From contig NZ_NMQT01000095.1 of assembly GCF_002234405.1 (NCBI RefSeq), positions 1-45,839 on the forward strand: a stretch of DNA of 45,839 nt, in the 5' to 3' direction. Positions within the stretch are counted from its first letter, which is position 1; each line of letters starts with the position of its first letter. Below are positions 24,601 to 31,530 of this stretch, piece by piece. The notes below the pieces were generated by a model. It saw only the letters and a program-made list of their open reading frames with translations, made no database searches and was not told the origin of the DNA. The translations under genes and the position numbers were made by a program. This stretch comes from Amycolatopsis thailandensis. Its GTDB lineage: Bacteria; Actinomycetota; Actinomycetes; Mycobacteriales; Pseudonocardiaceae.

Positions 24601-27600
24601 CGAAAGCGACGTCACGAACCTGCCCGCCGATGGCCTCGCAGGCGGCGTCGAACGCCGTGCGGAACACGGGGAACGCGTCCGACAGTTCCTTGCCCATGCC
24701 CGCGCGTTGCGCGCCCTGCCCGCTGAACAGGAACGCCGCGGTCGCCGTTCCGCGCCCGATCCGGCCGCGGCGTTCACCCGTGGCGAGAGCGCGCAGCGCG
24801 GCGAGATCACCGGAGGAGACCATCGCGCGATGCTCCAGCGGAGCGCGGGTGCTGAGGGTGAACGCGACGTCGTCCTCGTCGCGCCCGGCCGCTGTCGCCA
24901 GCAGCCGGGAAGCGACCGCTCGCAGCGCGCTGTCGCTCGCGGCGCTCAGCAGCCACGGTGCCTTCAGCGATGTCCGGCGTCCGGCAGCCGCCGGAAACGG
25001 CGCTTCCGAGACGAGCACGTGCGCGTTGGTGCCGCCGATCCCGAACGCGGAAATCCCGGCGTGGCGCGGTTTCTCCCCGGCACGCCAGCCCCTGGCCTCG
25101 GCGAGCAGGGCCACGTCGCCCGCCGACCAGTCGACCCGAGGGCTCGGCTCGTCGGCGTGCAGCGACGGCGGCAACTGCCCGTGCCGCAACGCTTCCACCA
25201 TCTTGATCACCCCGGCCACCCCCGCCGCGGCCTGGGTGTGCCCGATGTTGGACTTCACGGATCCGAGCCACAACGGCCTGTCCCGCCCCTTGCCGTACGC
25301 GGCGATCAGTGCCTCCGCTTCGATCGGATCGCCGATCGGGGTGGCGGTGCCGTGCCCTTCCACGACGTCGACGTCCGGCGCCGACAGTCCGGCGTCGGCC
25401 AGCGCGGACTTGATCACCGCGCGCTGGGCGCGTCCGCTCGGCGCCGTGATCCCGTTCGACGCCCCGTCGGAGTTGACGGCCGAACCGCTGACCAGCGCCA
25501 GCACCGGATGCCCGTTCCGGCGGGCGTCCGACAGCCGTTCCAGCAGGACGACACCGGCGCCTTCGGCCCAGGCCGTGCCGTTCGCGCCCGCCGCGTAGGA
25601 GCGGCACCGCCCGTCCGGGGAAAGGCCGCGCTGACGGCTGAATTCGAGGAAGGTGCGCGGCGACGACATCACCGTGGCGCCACCGGCCACGGCGAGCGAG
25701 CATTCACCGGTCCGCAGCGCGCGCACGGCCCAGTGCAGGGCCACCAGCGAGGACGAGCACGCGGTGTCGATGGTGACCGCCGGGCCGTTCAGGCCGAAGG
25801 TGTAGGAGATCCTGCCGGACGCGAGCGCGTGCGAAGACCCGATGCCCAGCCGTCCTTCGAGCTGATGCCCTTGCAGGCGACTGGCGTAGTCCTCGTTCAT
25901 CACGCCGACGAACACGCCGGTGTCGCCGCCCCGCAGCGTCGCGGTGTCCAGACCGGCGCGTTCGAACAGCTCCCACGACGTCTCCAGCAGTAACCGCTGC
26001 TGAGGGTCGGTCGAGAGCGCCTCGCGCGGCGACATGCCGAACAAGGCCGGGTCGAAATCCAGGGCGTCGTACACGAAACCGCCGCGACGGGTGGTGGAAC
26101 CGCCGATCCGGCCGGGGTCCGGGTCGTAGCGCACGGTCTGCTCCCAGCCACGGTCGGACGGGAAGTCCCCGGTGGCGTCGACACCGGCGGCCACCAGGTT
26201 CCACAGGTCCTCGGGCGAGGTCACCCCGCCGGGGAACCGGCACGCCGTCGCGACGATGGCGATCGGGTCGTCGCCGCGTGCGGGCACGGGTTTCGCCGTG
26301 ACGGGCCCGCGCCGCCCGGACAGTAGCCGCTCCAGTTCGCCGATGACCGCCGCCGGGGTCGGGAAGTCGTAGACGAGCGACTGGGGGAGTTCGCAGCCGG
26401 TCGCCTCGGCGAGCCGGTGCCGCAGCTGCACACCGCCCAGCGACGTCAGGCCCAGCTCGGCGAACGGCCGGTCGCGCCACCGTTCCCCGGCGTCCTCCTC
26501 GCCCAGTTCGGCGATCGCGTCGCGCACCAGCGCTTCGACGTCGTCGGGGCGGGGAACCCGCAACTGCTTCCGCAGCGCCTTTCCCGACGGCGTCCGGGGG
26601 AGCCGCTCGACCAGGTGAAAGGCCACCGGGACCTTGAAGGCGGAGAGCCGTCGGCGGCACAGGCGGCGTACCTCGTCGAGGTCCGGCTCGTCGGACACGA
26701 GGAACGCCACCGGTACCGCGCCGAGGACCTCGTCCGGCCTTCCGGTCACGAGGACGTCGCGCACCGCCGGGAGTTCGGCGATGACCGACTCGATCTCGGT
26801 CGGGTGCACGTTCTGGCCGCCGCACACGATGACGTCGTCGGCGCGGCCGTCGAGCGTGAGCCGTCCGTCGGCGAGGCCGCCCATGTCGCCGGTCCGGTAC
26901 CAGCCGTCCACGCCCGCCACGTTCGGCGCCACCCCGGGACCGCGCACCTCGATCTGCCCGCCGGAGATCCGGATCTCCATACCCGGCACCGGGATCAGCC
27001 CCTCGTCACCGGTGAGCTGGACGGCGATCTTGCCGCCGGTCTCCGTACTGCCGTAGCCGTCGAGGACGGGGATGCCGAACAGTTCCCGGACCGCGGCGCG
27101 TGCCGACGGGGTGCAGGGCGCGCCCCCGGACAGGCACAGCCGCGGCGCGGGGAGCTCACCGCGGACCTCCTGACGCAGGTTCAGGAAGGTCGCCGGGACA
27201 CCGGCCAGGACGCCGCCCGGATACGCCGCCAGTGCGCTTTTCAGGTCGTGGCCGACGATCCTCGTGTGCGTGCCCAAGGCGATCGTCCCGGCGAAGGCCA
27301 GCGACAACGCGTACGCGTGGTGCAGCGGAAGCGGCCACAACACGGTGTCGGCCTCGGAGATCCCGTACATCGGGCCGTAGCAGGCGGCCGAGGACCAGAG
27401 AAGCGCCCGCTGCGTCGTCAGGACACCTTTGGGGCGGCCGGTCGTGCCGGAGGTGTACAGCAGCCAGGCGGGCTCGTCGAGGCCGAGATCGTCGCGAGGT
27501 TCACCCTGCGACGGCGTCGGCTCGTCCTCGACGAACACCACCCGCAACCGCGGCCGCTCCGCTCGGAGCTCGCGTACCACTTCCGCGTGCCGGGCCTCCG

Positions 27601-27919
27601 TGATCAGCAGTCCGGCGCCGGAGTCGTCCACGATCCGCGTGAGCTCGGCCGCCGTCGACCGCGCGCTCGCCGGGACCCCGACCCCACCCGCCCGAAGGAC
27701 CGCCAAGCAGTACTCGGCGAATTCGACGCGTGCGCCGAGATGGATCAGGACCCGGTCGCCTCGCGTGATTCCGAGCCCGGTGGCCAAGCAGCCACTCGAA
27801 TCCAGCAATTCCCCGAAGGTCAGGGTCCGGCGCTCGTCGGTGAACGCCGGCCGGTCGCCCGGCAGTTCCCGCAACAAAGTCACCAACGGCCGGAGCAGCC
27901 CGTCGCGAATGTCGGTCAT
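21590..27919 (-). CDS. Type I polyketide synthase: CoA ligase-ACP-KS-AT-DH-KR-ACP
   Basis: About 2109 residues in one chain. An AMP-ligase loading domain (about 5-460) has YTSGTTGRPKG, YGSTETGG, GWYRTGD and the catalytic-Lys motif PSGKALRK. ACP1 carries GLTSL (Ser near 493). The KS (from about 551) has DTACSSS (Cys near 720), HGTAT (near 855) and NIGH (near 893). The AT has GQGAQ, GHSIGE (Ser near 1146) and HAFH (near 1242), pointing to malonyl-CoA. The DH has HVVGGTTLFP (His near 1430) and LLDAAVH. The KR has TGGTGGLG and the NYAAAN tyrosine (near 1914). ACP2 has GLDSL near 2067. There is no ER or thioesterase. One extension with reduction and dehydration would give an alpha,beta-unsaturated acyl chain; starter unknown. 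ATG 27919 is preferred over an upstream TTG. Confidence 0.95.
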   Translation of the reverse strand: MTDIRDGLLRPLVTLLRELPGDRPAFTDERRTLTFGELLDSSGCLATGLGITRGDRVLIHLGARVEFAEYCLAVLRAGGVGVPASARSTAAELTRIVDDSGAGLLITEARHAEVVRELRAERPRLRVVFVEDEPTPSQGEPRDDLGLDEPAWLLYTSGTTGRPKGVLTTQRALLWSSAACYGPMYGISEADTVLWPLPLHHAYALSLAFAGTIALGTHTRIVGHDLKSALAAYPGGVLAGVPATFLNLRQEVRGELPAPRLCLSGGAPCTPSARAAVRELFGIPVLDGYGSTETGGKIAVQLTGDEGLIPVPGMEIRISGGQIEVRGPGVAPNVAGVDGWYRTGDMGGLADGRLTLDGRADDVIVCGGQNVHPTEIESVIAELPAVRDVLVTGRPDEVLGAVPVAFLVSDEPDLDEVRRLCRRRLSAFKVPVAFHLVERLPRTPSGKALRKQLRVPRPDDVEALVRDAIAELGEEDAGERWRDRPFAELGLTSLGGVQLRHRLAEATGCELPQSLVYDFPTPAAVIGELERLLSGRRGPVTAKPVPARGDDPIAIVATACRFPGGVTSPEDLWNLVAAGVDATGDFPSDRGWEQTVRYDPDPGRIGGSTTRRGGFVYDALDFDPALFGMSPREALSTDPQQRLLLETSWELFERAGLDTATLRGGDTGVFVGVMNEDYASRLQGHQLEGRLGIGSSHALASGRISYTFGLNGPAVTIDTACSSSLVALHWAVRALRTGECSLAVAGGATVMSSPRTFLEFSRQRGLSPDGRCRSYAAGANGTAWAEGAGVVLLERLSDARRNGHPVLALVSGSAVNSDGASNGITAPSGRAQRAVIKSALADAGLSAPDVDVVEGHGTATPIGDPIEAEALIAAYGKGRDRPLWLGSVKSNIGHTQAAAGVAGVIKMVEALRHGQLPPSLHADEPSPRVDWSAGDVALLAEARGWRAGEKPRHAGISAFGIGGTNAHVLVSEAPFPAAAGRRTSLKAPWLLSAASDSALRAVASRLLATAAGRDEDDVAFTLSTRAPLEHRAMVSSGDLAALRALATGERRGRIGRGTATAAFLFSGQGAQRAGMGKELSDAFPVFRTAFDAACEAIGGQVRDVAFGGGELLDRTDHAQAALFAFEVALYRLFESWGVRPGAVAGHSIGEIAASHVAGVLSLEDAGVLVSARGRLMAALPPGGVMIAVRAAESEVAPLVGEFADQVAIAAVNGPRSLVLSGSESVTEAVAAQWPGSTRLRVSHAFHSPLIDPILAEFREVVAGLTHRTPEITLVSGLAGRVINGLGPAYWVRQARDTVRFADALDAVAAEGTDLCLEIGPSAVLSRAAGAVLPTVSTMDTSRGVLEAAGELHTAGVPVSWSAVFAGSGARRVSLPTYPFQRERFWLDPQPRRSPVSDGHAILGPALVAPDSPRIVHGGSAGVRTHGWLGDHVVGGTTLFPATAFVELALHAGRSGLAELTIEAPLRLSRTEDVALQVVVDGPRIDIYAQDSGVWTRHATGRQAPSDVFAQPWKGEWPPPATEPIGLEQAYATLDYGPAFRAVTGLWQDGDELFADVALPEGVDGDFGLHPVLLDAAVHTLALAGPPDAEIRVPFLWTGVHVFAAAPRRARVHCVRTGPGEVRVELFDSDGMPVAVVESLLTRPLPAGSTMLYRPRWIRVPAASADDVRIVDARGEDVRTVLTSLQDTLPRGERTVVVTGDVTDPASAAVFGLGTAASAEYRGLVTVVSTELPVERVRELVGGNPEPQLSIREGVPHALRIARTAPAAGLPIDPAGTVLITGGTGGLGAALARHLVSAHGVRHLLLVSRRGPDAPGAEELRRLPADVRIVGGDVADPVFVRRLVGSCDPPLTAVVHSAAVVADAAFTAQTPAGFDTVFRPKADAAHVLHEATRRLPLSAFVLFSSLAGIFGNAGQANYAAANRVLDALAVRRRAEGLPATSIAWGLWDLAVGLGAQIPDAARHRIQTSGVAELTLEQGMALFDAALGHAEPVLIAARLDPTAADLPPIAEDLGRPAARPAPPSPDRRWPEHPSERELRDLLRVELAEVLGHQDPGTIPEDKPFTDLGLDSLAVIDLRTRLRELTGVEVPARVLFDHPTVTELAGHLRASD

Positions 27920-27927
27920 CACACGAA

Positions 27928-27933
27928 GGTATA
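27928..27933 (-). promoter_or_regulatory. Possible leaderless -10 of the PKS gene
   Basis: On the minus strand TATACC lies eight bases before the ATG, with TTGTAC about 19 bases further up. There is no recognisable ribosome-binding site in between, so transcription may start at or near the start codon. The 27920-28028 gap otherwise holds no gene. Confidence 0.35.
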
Positions 27934-28028
27934 GCCGCGCCGCTCCACGTTGGTACAACGAACACGGCGAAGTATTTTATTGCCCGATCGTGCACCGTCC
28001 GCCGACGGATCGCGCATTTCTGGACCGG

Positions 28029-28868
28029 TCAGACGGCCTTTTTGTTCCGCTCGCTCGCGGACCAGCCGTCGTCGTCCTGGTCGAGGCCGGAACCGCTGCC
28101 GTAGAAGACACTCTTGGCGTTCTGGTCGCCGCTGAGGTGGTATCGCAGCCAGGCCGTGATCGCGCCGATGAGGCGGTAACGGGTCTCGCCCTGGAGGAAG
28201 TGGGTGGCACCCTTGAGCTGGCCGTACACGGCGGGAACCTGGTCGCAGGCAAGGAAACGGCCGCGCACGTAGAAGGCGGGCACGACCATGTCCGCCTGCC
28301 CGGACACGAAGAAGGCGGGGCCGTGCAGCTTGTTCACGTTGCCCTGCGGTCCGGGCATGATCGGCAGCGTGGTCTTGACGAGCGGATCCGCGCCGGCCGC
28401 GATCGCGCCACCACCGCCTTGCGAATGTCCGGCGGCCGCGATCTTCCCGGTGGCGATCCGACCCCGGAACACGCTGCCTTCACGGGAGTTCTCCGCGATC
28501 AGATGCCGGGCGCCCGCCAGCATCTCCTCGCCGGAACCCGACTGGCCGGTGTTCGCGGCCGCGACGACGTAACCCCAGCTCGCGAGGTGGGTGAACAGCA
28601 GCTCGTATTGGTCGACGGTGGCGCCGGTGCCGTTCCCCCAGATCAGGACCGGATGTTCGGTGGCGTCGGAGGCGATGTCCGCGGGGTAGTAGAGGGTGTG
28701 CGCCGGGCCGCCCGTCGCTTTGACCGCCTTGTGCGGTCCTGCTTTTTCGTAGACGCGCGGGCTGGTCGAGGCGGCGGGGGAAGCGGCGATGGCGGTCTGC
28801 GGGACCGCCGCCGCCGTCACGGTCAGGGCCGCCACTGCCAGCAGTGCCCTGCGGCTCAAGGAACGCAT
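28029..28868 (-). CDS. Secreted alpha/beta hydrolase (polyesterase/chlorophyllase-like)
   Basis: 279 residues. An Ala-rich signal peptide (MRSLSRRALLAVAALTVTAA, cleavage near 28), then an alpha/beta-hydrolase domain: VLIWGNGTG (oxyanion region), nucleophile elbow GHSQGGG, a candidate acid Asp in SGQADMVVP and a His in KGATHFLQG. The layout resembles bacterial secreted esterases related to chlorophyllase/PET-hydrolase groups. Being secreted, it is unlikely to release the PKS product inside the cell. The ATG at 28868 has GGAG seven bases upstream. A perfect palindrome at 28887-28914 lies just before the ribosome-binding site. Confidence 0.88.
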   Translation of the reverse strand: MRSLSRRALLAVAALTVTAAAVPQTAIAASPAASTSPRVYEKAGPHKAVKATGGPAHTLYYPADIASDATEHPVLIWGNGTGATVDQYELLFTHLASWGYVVAAANTGQSGSGEEMLAGARHLIAENSREGSVFRGRIATGKIAAAGHSQGGGGAIAAGADPLVKTTLPIMPGPQGNVNKLHGPAFFVSGQADMVVPAFYVRGRFLACDQVPAVYGQLKGATHFLQGETRYRLIGAITAWLRYHLSGDQNAKSVFYGSGSGLDQDDDGWSASERNKKAV

Positions 28869-28886
28869 GGTGTCTCCGGAAGGTGT

Positions 28887-28914
28887 CGAGGAATGATCTC
28901 GTGATCATTCCTCG
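28887..28914. promoter_or_regulatory. Perfect 12-bp palindrome before the hydrolase gene
   Basis: CGAGGAATGATC (28887-28898) and GATCATTCCTCG (28903-28914) enclose TCGT. It ends 19 bases upstream of the ATG, so it is either an operator at the transcription start or a 5-prime-UTR hairpin. A second small palindrome, GATAAG/CTTATC, is at 28997-29012. No regulator gene adjoins it. Confidence 0.55.
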
Positions 28915-29020
28915 CGGAGAGCGGAAACGGCTCTGGACGTTTTCCAGAAAGTGCGACGGGGGCGTTGTGAACGGTGACAAAGCGAGAGAGAGTGAGGATA
29001 AGGGTACTTATCGAAAGCGT

Positions 29021-29051
29021 CGTGAGTGGCGACTCGTGTTCTATCGAGCGG
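29021..29051 (+). repeat. CGTGAGTGGCG repeat, copy 3
   Basis: CGTGAGTGGCGACTCGTG followed by TTCTATCGAGCGG. It matches the minus-strand element at 18931-18965 over the CGTGAGTGGCG core and the GTTCTA block. Part of the gene-free 28869-29249 stretch. Confidence 0.5.
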
Positions 29052-29081
29052 TAACCCAAAGGTGTCCCGCTCGGGTGCCAA

Positions 29082-29136
29082 GTCCGTGAAGGCCTCCTTG
29101 AGGGACCCTGGGTCCCTCAAGGAGGCCTTCACGGAC
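29082..29136. terminator. Perfect 27-bp hairpin downstream of the P450 gene
   Basis: Arms 29082-29108 and 29110-29136 are exact reverse complements around one base. The outer stem GTCCGTGAAGGCCTCCTT is the same as in the hairpins at 8901 and 38627; the inner stem (GAGGGACCC) differs. It lies 114 bp after the P450 stop codon and may terminate that transcript. Confidence 0.7.
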
Positions 29137-29167
29137 CACCGCTCGACGGTGACGACCGAGTCGGTAC

Positions 29168-29236
29168 CACGGCGTGCCGTCCGTCCAAGCACACGTGCCG
29201 TCCACTTGGTCACGCGTGTCGTCCCTCCGGTCACGA
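29168..29236 (+). repeat. 21-bp tandem units, CACNNGTGTCGTCC type, locus 1
   Basis: Three degenerate units (22, 21 and 21 bp) starting at 29168, 29190 and 29211, with a fourth beginning at 29232. The third reads CACGCGTGTCGTCC plus seven bases. It ends just beyond the P450 stop codon. The same unit recurs at 36235-36324. Confidence 0.6.
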
Positions 29237-29249
29237 CCCCCTCGGCCCG

Positions 29250-30461
29250 CTACCAGGTGACGGGCAATTCGTGGACACCGTAGATGTTCATGTCGGTCTT
29301 CAGTTTGACCTCGTCGGCGGGGACGGCGAGCGCGAGAGTGGGGAAACGGCGCAGCAACCCCTCGAAACCCGCGCGCATTTCGATCCGCGACAACTGCTGC
29401 CCGAGACACTGGTGGACACCGTGCCCGAAGGAAAGCAGCCCGCGGGCGTTGCGGTGGATGTCCAGGGTTTCGGGGTTCTCGAAGCGCCGCGGGTCGCGGT
29501 TGGCGGCCAGCAGCGACACGATGACCGTCGAGCCCTCGCGGATCGTCTCGCCGCCGAGCTCCAGGTCTTCCGTGGCATAGCGGAAAAAGATGTCGGCGAC
29601 GGACAAGTAGCGAAGCAGTTCCTCGACAGCGGCGGGCAGCAGCTCCGCGTCGGCACGGAGTTCGGCCAGCTGCTCGGGGTGCTCCAGGAGCGCGAAAGTG
29701 CCCAGCGCCAGCATGTTCGCGGTGGTCTCGTGCCCGGCGAGCAGCAGCAGGAACGCGGCGCCCGCCAGCTCCTCGATGGTGAGGTCGTCGTAGCGGCCCA
29801 GGTCGGACAGGATGTCGTCGCCGGGTGTCTCGCGTTTGCGGGTGACCAGCTCGGTGAGGAACGTGTTCATCCCGATGAACGCGGCCATCTTCTCTTCCAG
29901 CGTCTGGTCCCTGACCATGAGCTGCGCGGAACTGGCCTGGAAGTTCTCGCGATCCTCGTAGGGGACGCCGAGCAGTTCGCAGATCACCAGCGACGGCACC
30001 GGGAGCGCGAACTCCTTGACCAGGTCCACCGGCGGGACGAGCTTCGCCATCGCGTCCAGGTGCTGTTCGGTGATCTCGACGATGTGCTCTTCGAGCTGCT
30101 TCATCCGCTTCACCGTGAAAGCGCCGGTGAGCCGCTTCCGCAGCCTGCCGTGGTCCGGCGGGTCCATCGCGACGAACATGCCCGGCATCGGCGGGGAAGG
30201 TTCGGTCGGGGCGGGCATGCCGGGCGTCTCGTAGGGCATGTGCAGGATGCCGATGTCCTGCCGCGAGCTGAACCGGGTGTCGGCCATCATCTGCCGGACC
30301 TCGTCGTAACCGGTGACCAGCCAGCCCTCGTGACCGTCGGGGAACACCATGGGACTCACCGGACGCGACCCGCGCAGCCGGGTGATCTCGCTGGGCGGGG
30401 CGAAGGGACCCGCGTCGCGTTGCATCGGGAGGCCCTGCGGTACGGGAACCGTCTCAGTCAT
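29250..30461 (-). CDS. Cytochrome P450
   Basis: 403 residues, a soluble bacterial P450 of the actinobacterial class (CYP105/107-like by overall look). It has the I-helix oxygen-activation motif AGHETT, the K-helix ExxR in EELLRYLS, and the heme loop FGHGVHQCLG with the thiolate at Cys352. It would need ferredoxin and reductase partners; none is adjacent, though a 2Fe-2S protein lies 13 kb away. I chose the ATG at 30461, with AAAGGCGA upstream; the open frame continues to 30515 but would run into the heptamer array. Probably a tailoring enzyme for the PKS product. Diverges from the exporter genes. Confidence 0.93.
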   Translation of the reverse strand: MTETVPVPQGLPMQRDAGPFAPPSEITRLRGSRPVSPMVFPDGHEGWLVTGYDEVRQMMADTRFSSRQDIGILHMPYETPGMPAPTEPSPPMPGMFVAMDPPDHGRLRKRLTGAFTVKRMKQLEEHIVEITEQHLDAMAKLVPPVDLVKEFALPVPSLVICELLGVPYEDRENFQASSAQLMVRDQTLEEKMAAFIGMNTFLTELVTRKRETPGDDILSDLGRYDDLTIEELAGAAFLLLLAGHETTANMLALGTFALLEHPEQLAELRADAELLPAAVEELLRYLSVADIFFRYATEDLELGGETIREGSTVIVSLLAANRDPRRFENPETLDIHRNARGLLSFGHGVHQCLGQQLSRIEMRAGFEGLLRRFPTLALAVPADEVKLKTDMNIYGVHELPVTW

Positions 30462-30508
30462 CGGGTCGCCTTTCGTGGTGGTTGTGCCGACCACGTTCCT
30501 CGCGGGGC

Positions 30509-30571
30509 CTGACACGCGGCTGACACGGCGCTGACACCACCCGTGTCAGCGCCGTGGCGGGGCCGTGTCAG
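30509..30571. promoter_or_regulatory. Five-heptamer CTGACAC array (SARP-type operator)
   Basis: CTGACAC starts at 30509, 30520 and 30531 (exact 11-bp steps); its complement GTGTCAG starts at 30543 and 30565 (22-bp step). The two inner copies lie within a perfect 13-bp inverted repeat (30525-30537 with 30543-30555). Direct heptamers spaced 11 bp, one helical turn, are the known binding layout of SARP activators, and a SARP-like gene lies next to the exporter operon. The array sits 48 bp from the P450 start and 24 bp from the exporter start. Confidence 0.8.
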
Positions 30572-30594
30572 CGGGGCCGCCCAGAGTGGCTCCC

Positions 30595-31530
30595 ATGAAC
30601 GACACAGCGATTGCGGTCTCCGGACTGCGAAAGACCTTCGGTGACAAGGTCGTGCTCGACGGGATCGACCTGGAGGTCCCCGCGGGCACCATCTTCTCCC
30701 TGCTCGGCCCGAACGGGGCGGGCAAGACCACGACGGTGAACCTGCTGACCACCCTGATGAAGGCCGACGGCGGTACGGCCAGGGTCGCGGGCCACGACCT
30801 CACGACCGACGCCAAGGCGGTGCGGGCGGCGATCGGCGTCACCGGCCAGTTCGCGGCGGTGGACGAACTGCTCACCGGGCAGGAGAACCTCCAGCTGATG
30901 GTGGACCTGAACCGGCGCGCCGGCGGCGGCAAGCGGGTCGTGACCGACCTGCTGGAGCGCTTCGACCTGGTGGAATCGGCGAAGAAGCCGGCTTCGACCT
31001 ACTCCGGCGGTATGCGCCGGAAGCTGGACCTGGCGATGACGCTGGTCGGCGATCCGCGGATCATCTTCCTCGACGAGCCGACCACGGGGCTGGACCCGCG
31101 CAGCCGTCGCACCATGTGGTCGATCATCCGTGATCTGGTGACCGGCGGCGTGACCATCTTCCTCACCACCCAGTACCTCGAAGAGGCCGACCAGCTCGCC
31201 GACCGGATCGCGGTCCTCGACCAGGGACACCTGGTCGCCACCGGCACCCCCGACGAACTCAAGCGCCGCATGCCGGGCACGCACGTCCGGCTCCGGTTCA
31301 CCACGGTCGCCGAACTCGACGCGGCGGCGAGGATCTTCCCCGGCGCCACCCGGGACGACGAGACGCTGGCCCTGCGAGTCCCCAGCGACGGCGGAACGAA
31401 ATCCCTGCGGGCGCTGCTCGACCGGCTCGACGAGCACTCGATCGCCGCCGGAGAGTTCTCCGTCCAGACCCCTGATCTCGATGACGTTTTCCTCGCCCTC
31501 ACGGGCCACGACACGGAGGCAGCACTGTGA
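30595..31530 (+). CDS. DrrA-like ABC transporter ATPase
   Basis: 311 residues. Walker A GPNGAGKT at 38-45, signature YSGGM near 137, Walker B IIFLDEPTTGLDP, the switch His in the FLTTQYLEEADQLADR region, and a C-terminal extension typical of daunorubicin-resistance-type ATPases. It powers the permease encoded next (GTGA overlap). The ATG at 30595 is chosen because the earlier in-frame GTG lies inside the heptamer array. Likely exports the cluster's product or gives self-resistance. Confidence 0.93.
   Translation: MNDTAIAVSGLRKTFGDKVVLDGIDLEVPAGTIFSLLGPNGAGKTTTVNLLTTLMKADGGTARVAGHDLTTDAKAVRAAIGVTGQFAAVDELLTGQENLQLMVDLNRRAGGGKRVVTDLLERFDLVESAKKPASTYSGGMRRKLDLAMTLVGDPRIIFLDEPTTGLDPRSRRTMWSIIRDLVTGGVTIFLTTQYLEEADQLADRIAVLDQGHLVATGTPDELKRRMPGTHVRLRFTTVAELDAAARIFPGATRDDETLALRVPSDGGTKSLRALLDRLDEHSIAAGEFSVQTPDLDDVFLALTGHDTEAAL

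Noticed and set aside
28029..28868. Hydrolase as the missing thioesterase of the PKS
   Set aside because: It has a clear signal peptide and resembles secreted polyesterases, so it would not meet an intracellular acyl-ACP.
29168..29236. CRISPR-like array
   Set aside because: The 21-bp units are degenerate and contiguous, with no unique spacers and no cas genes in the window.
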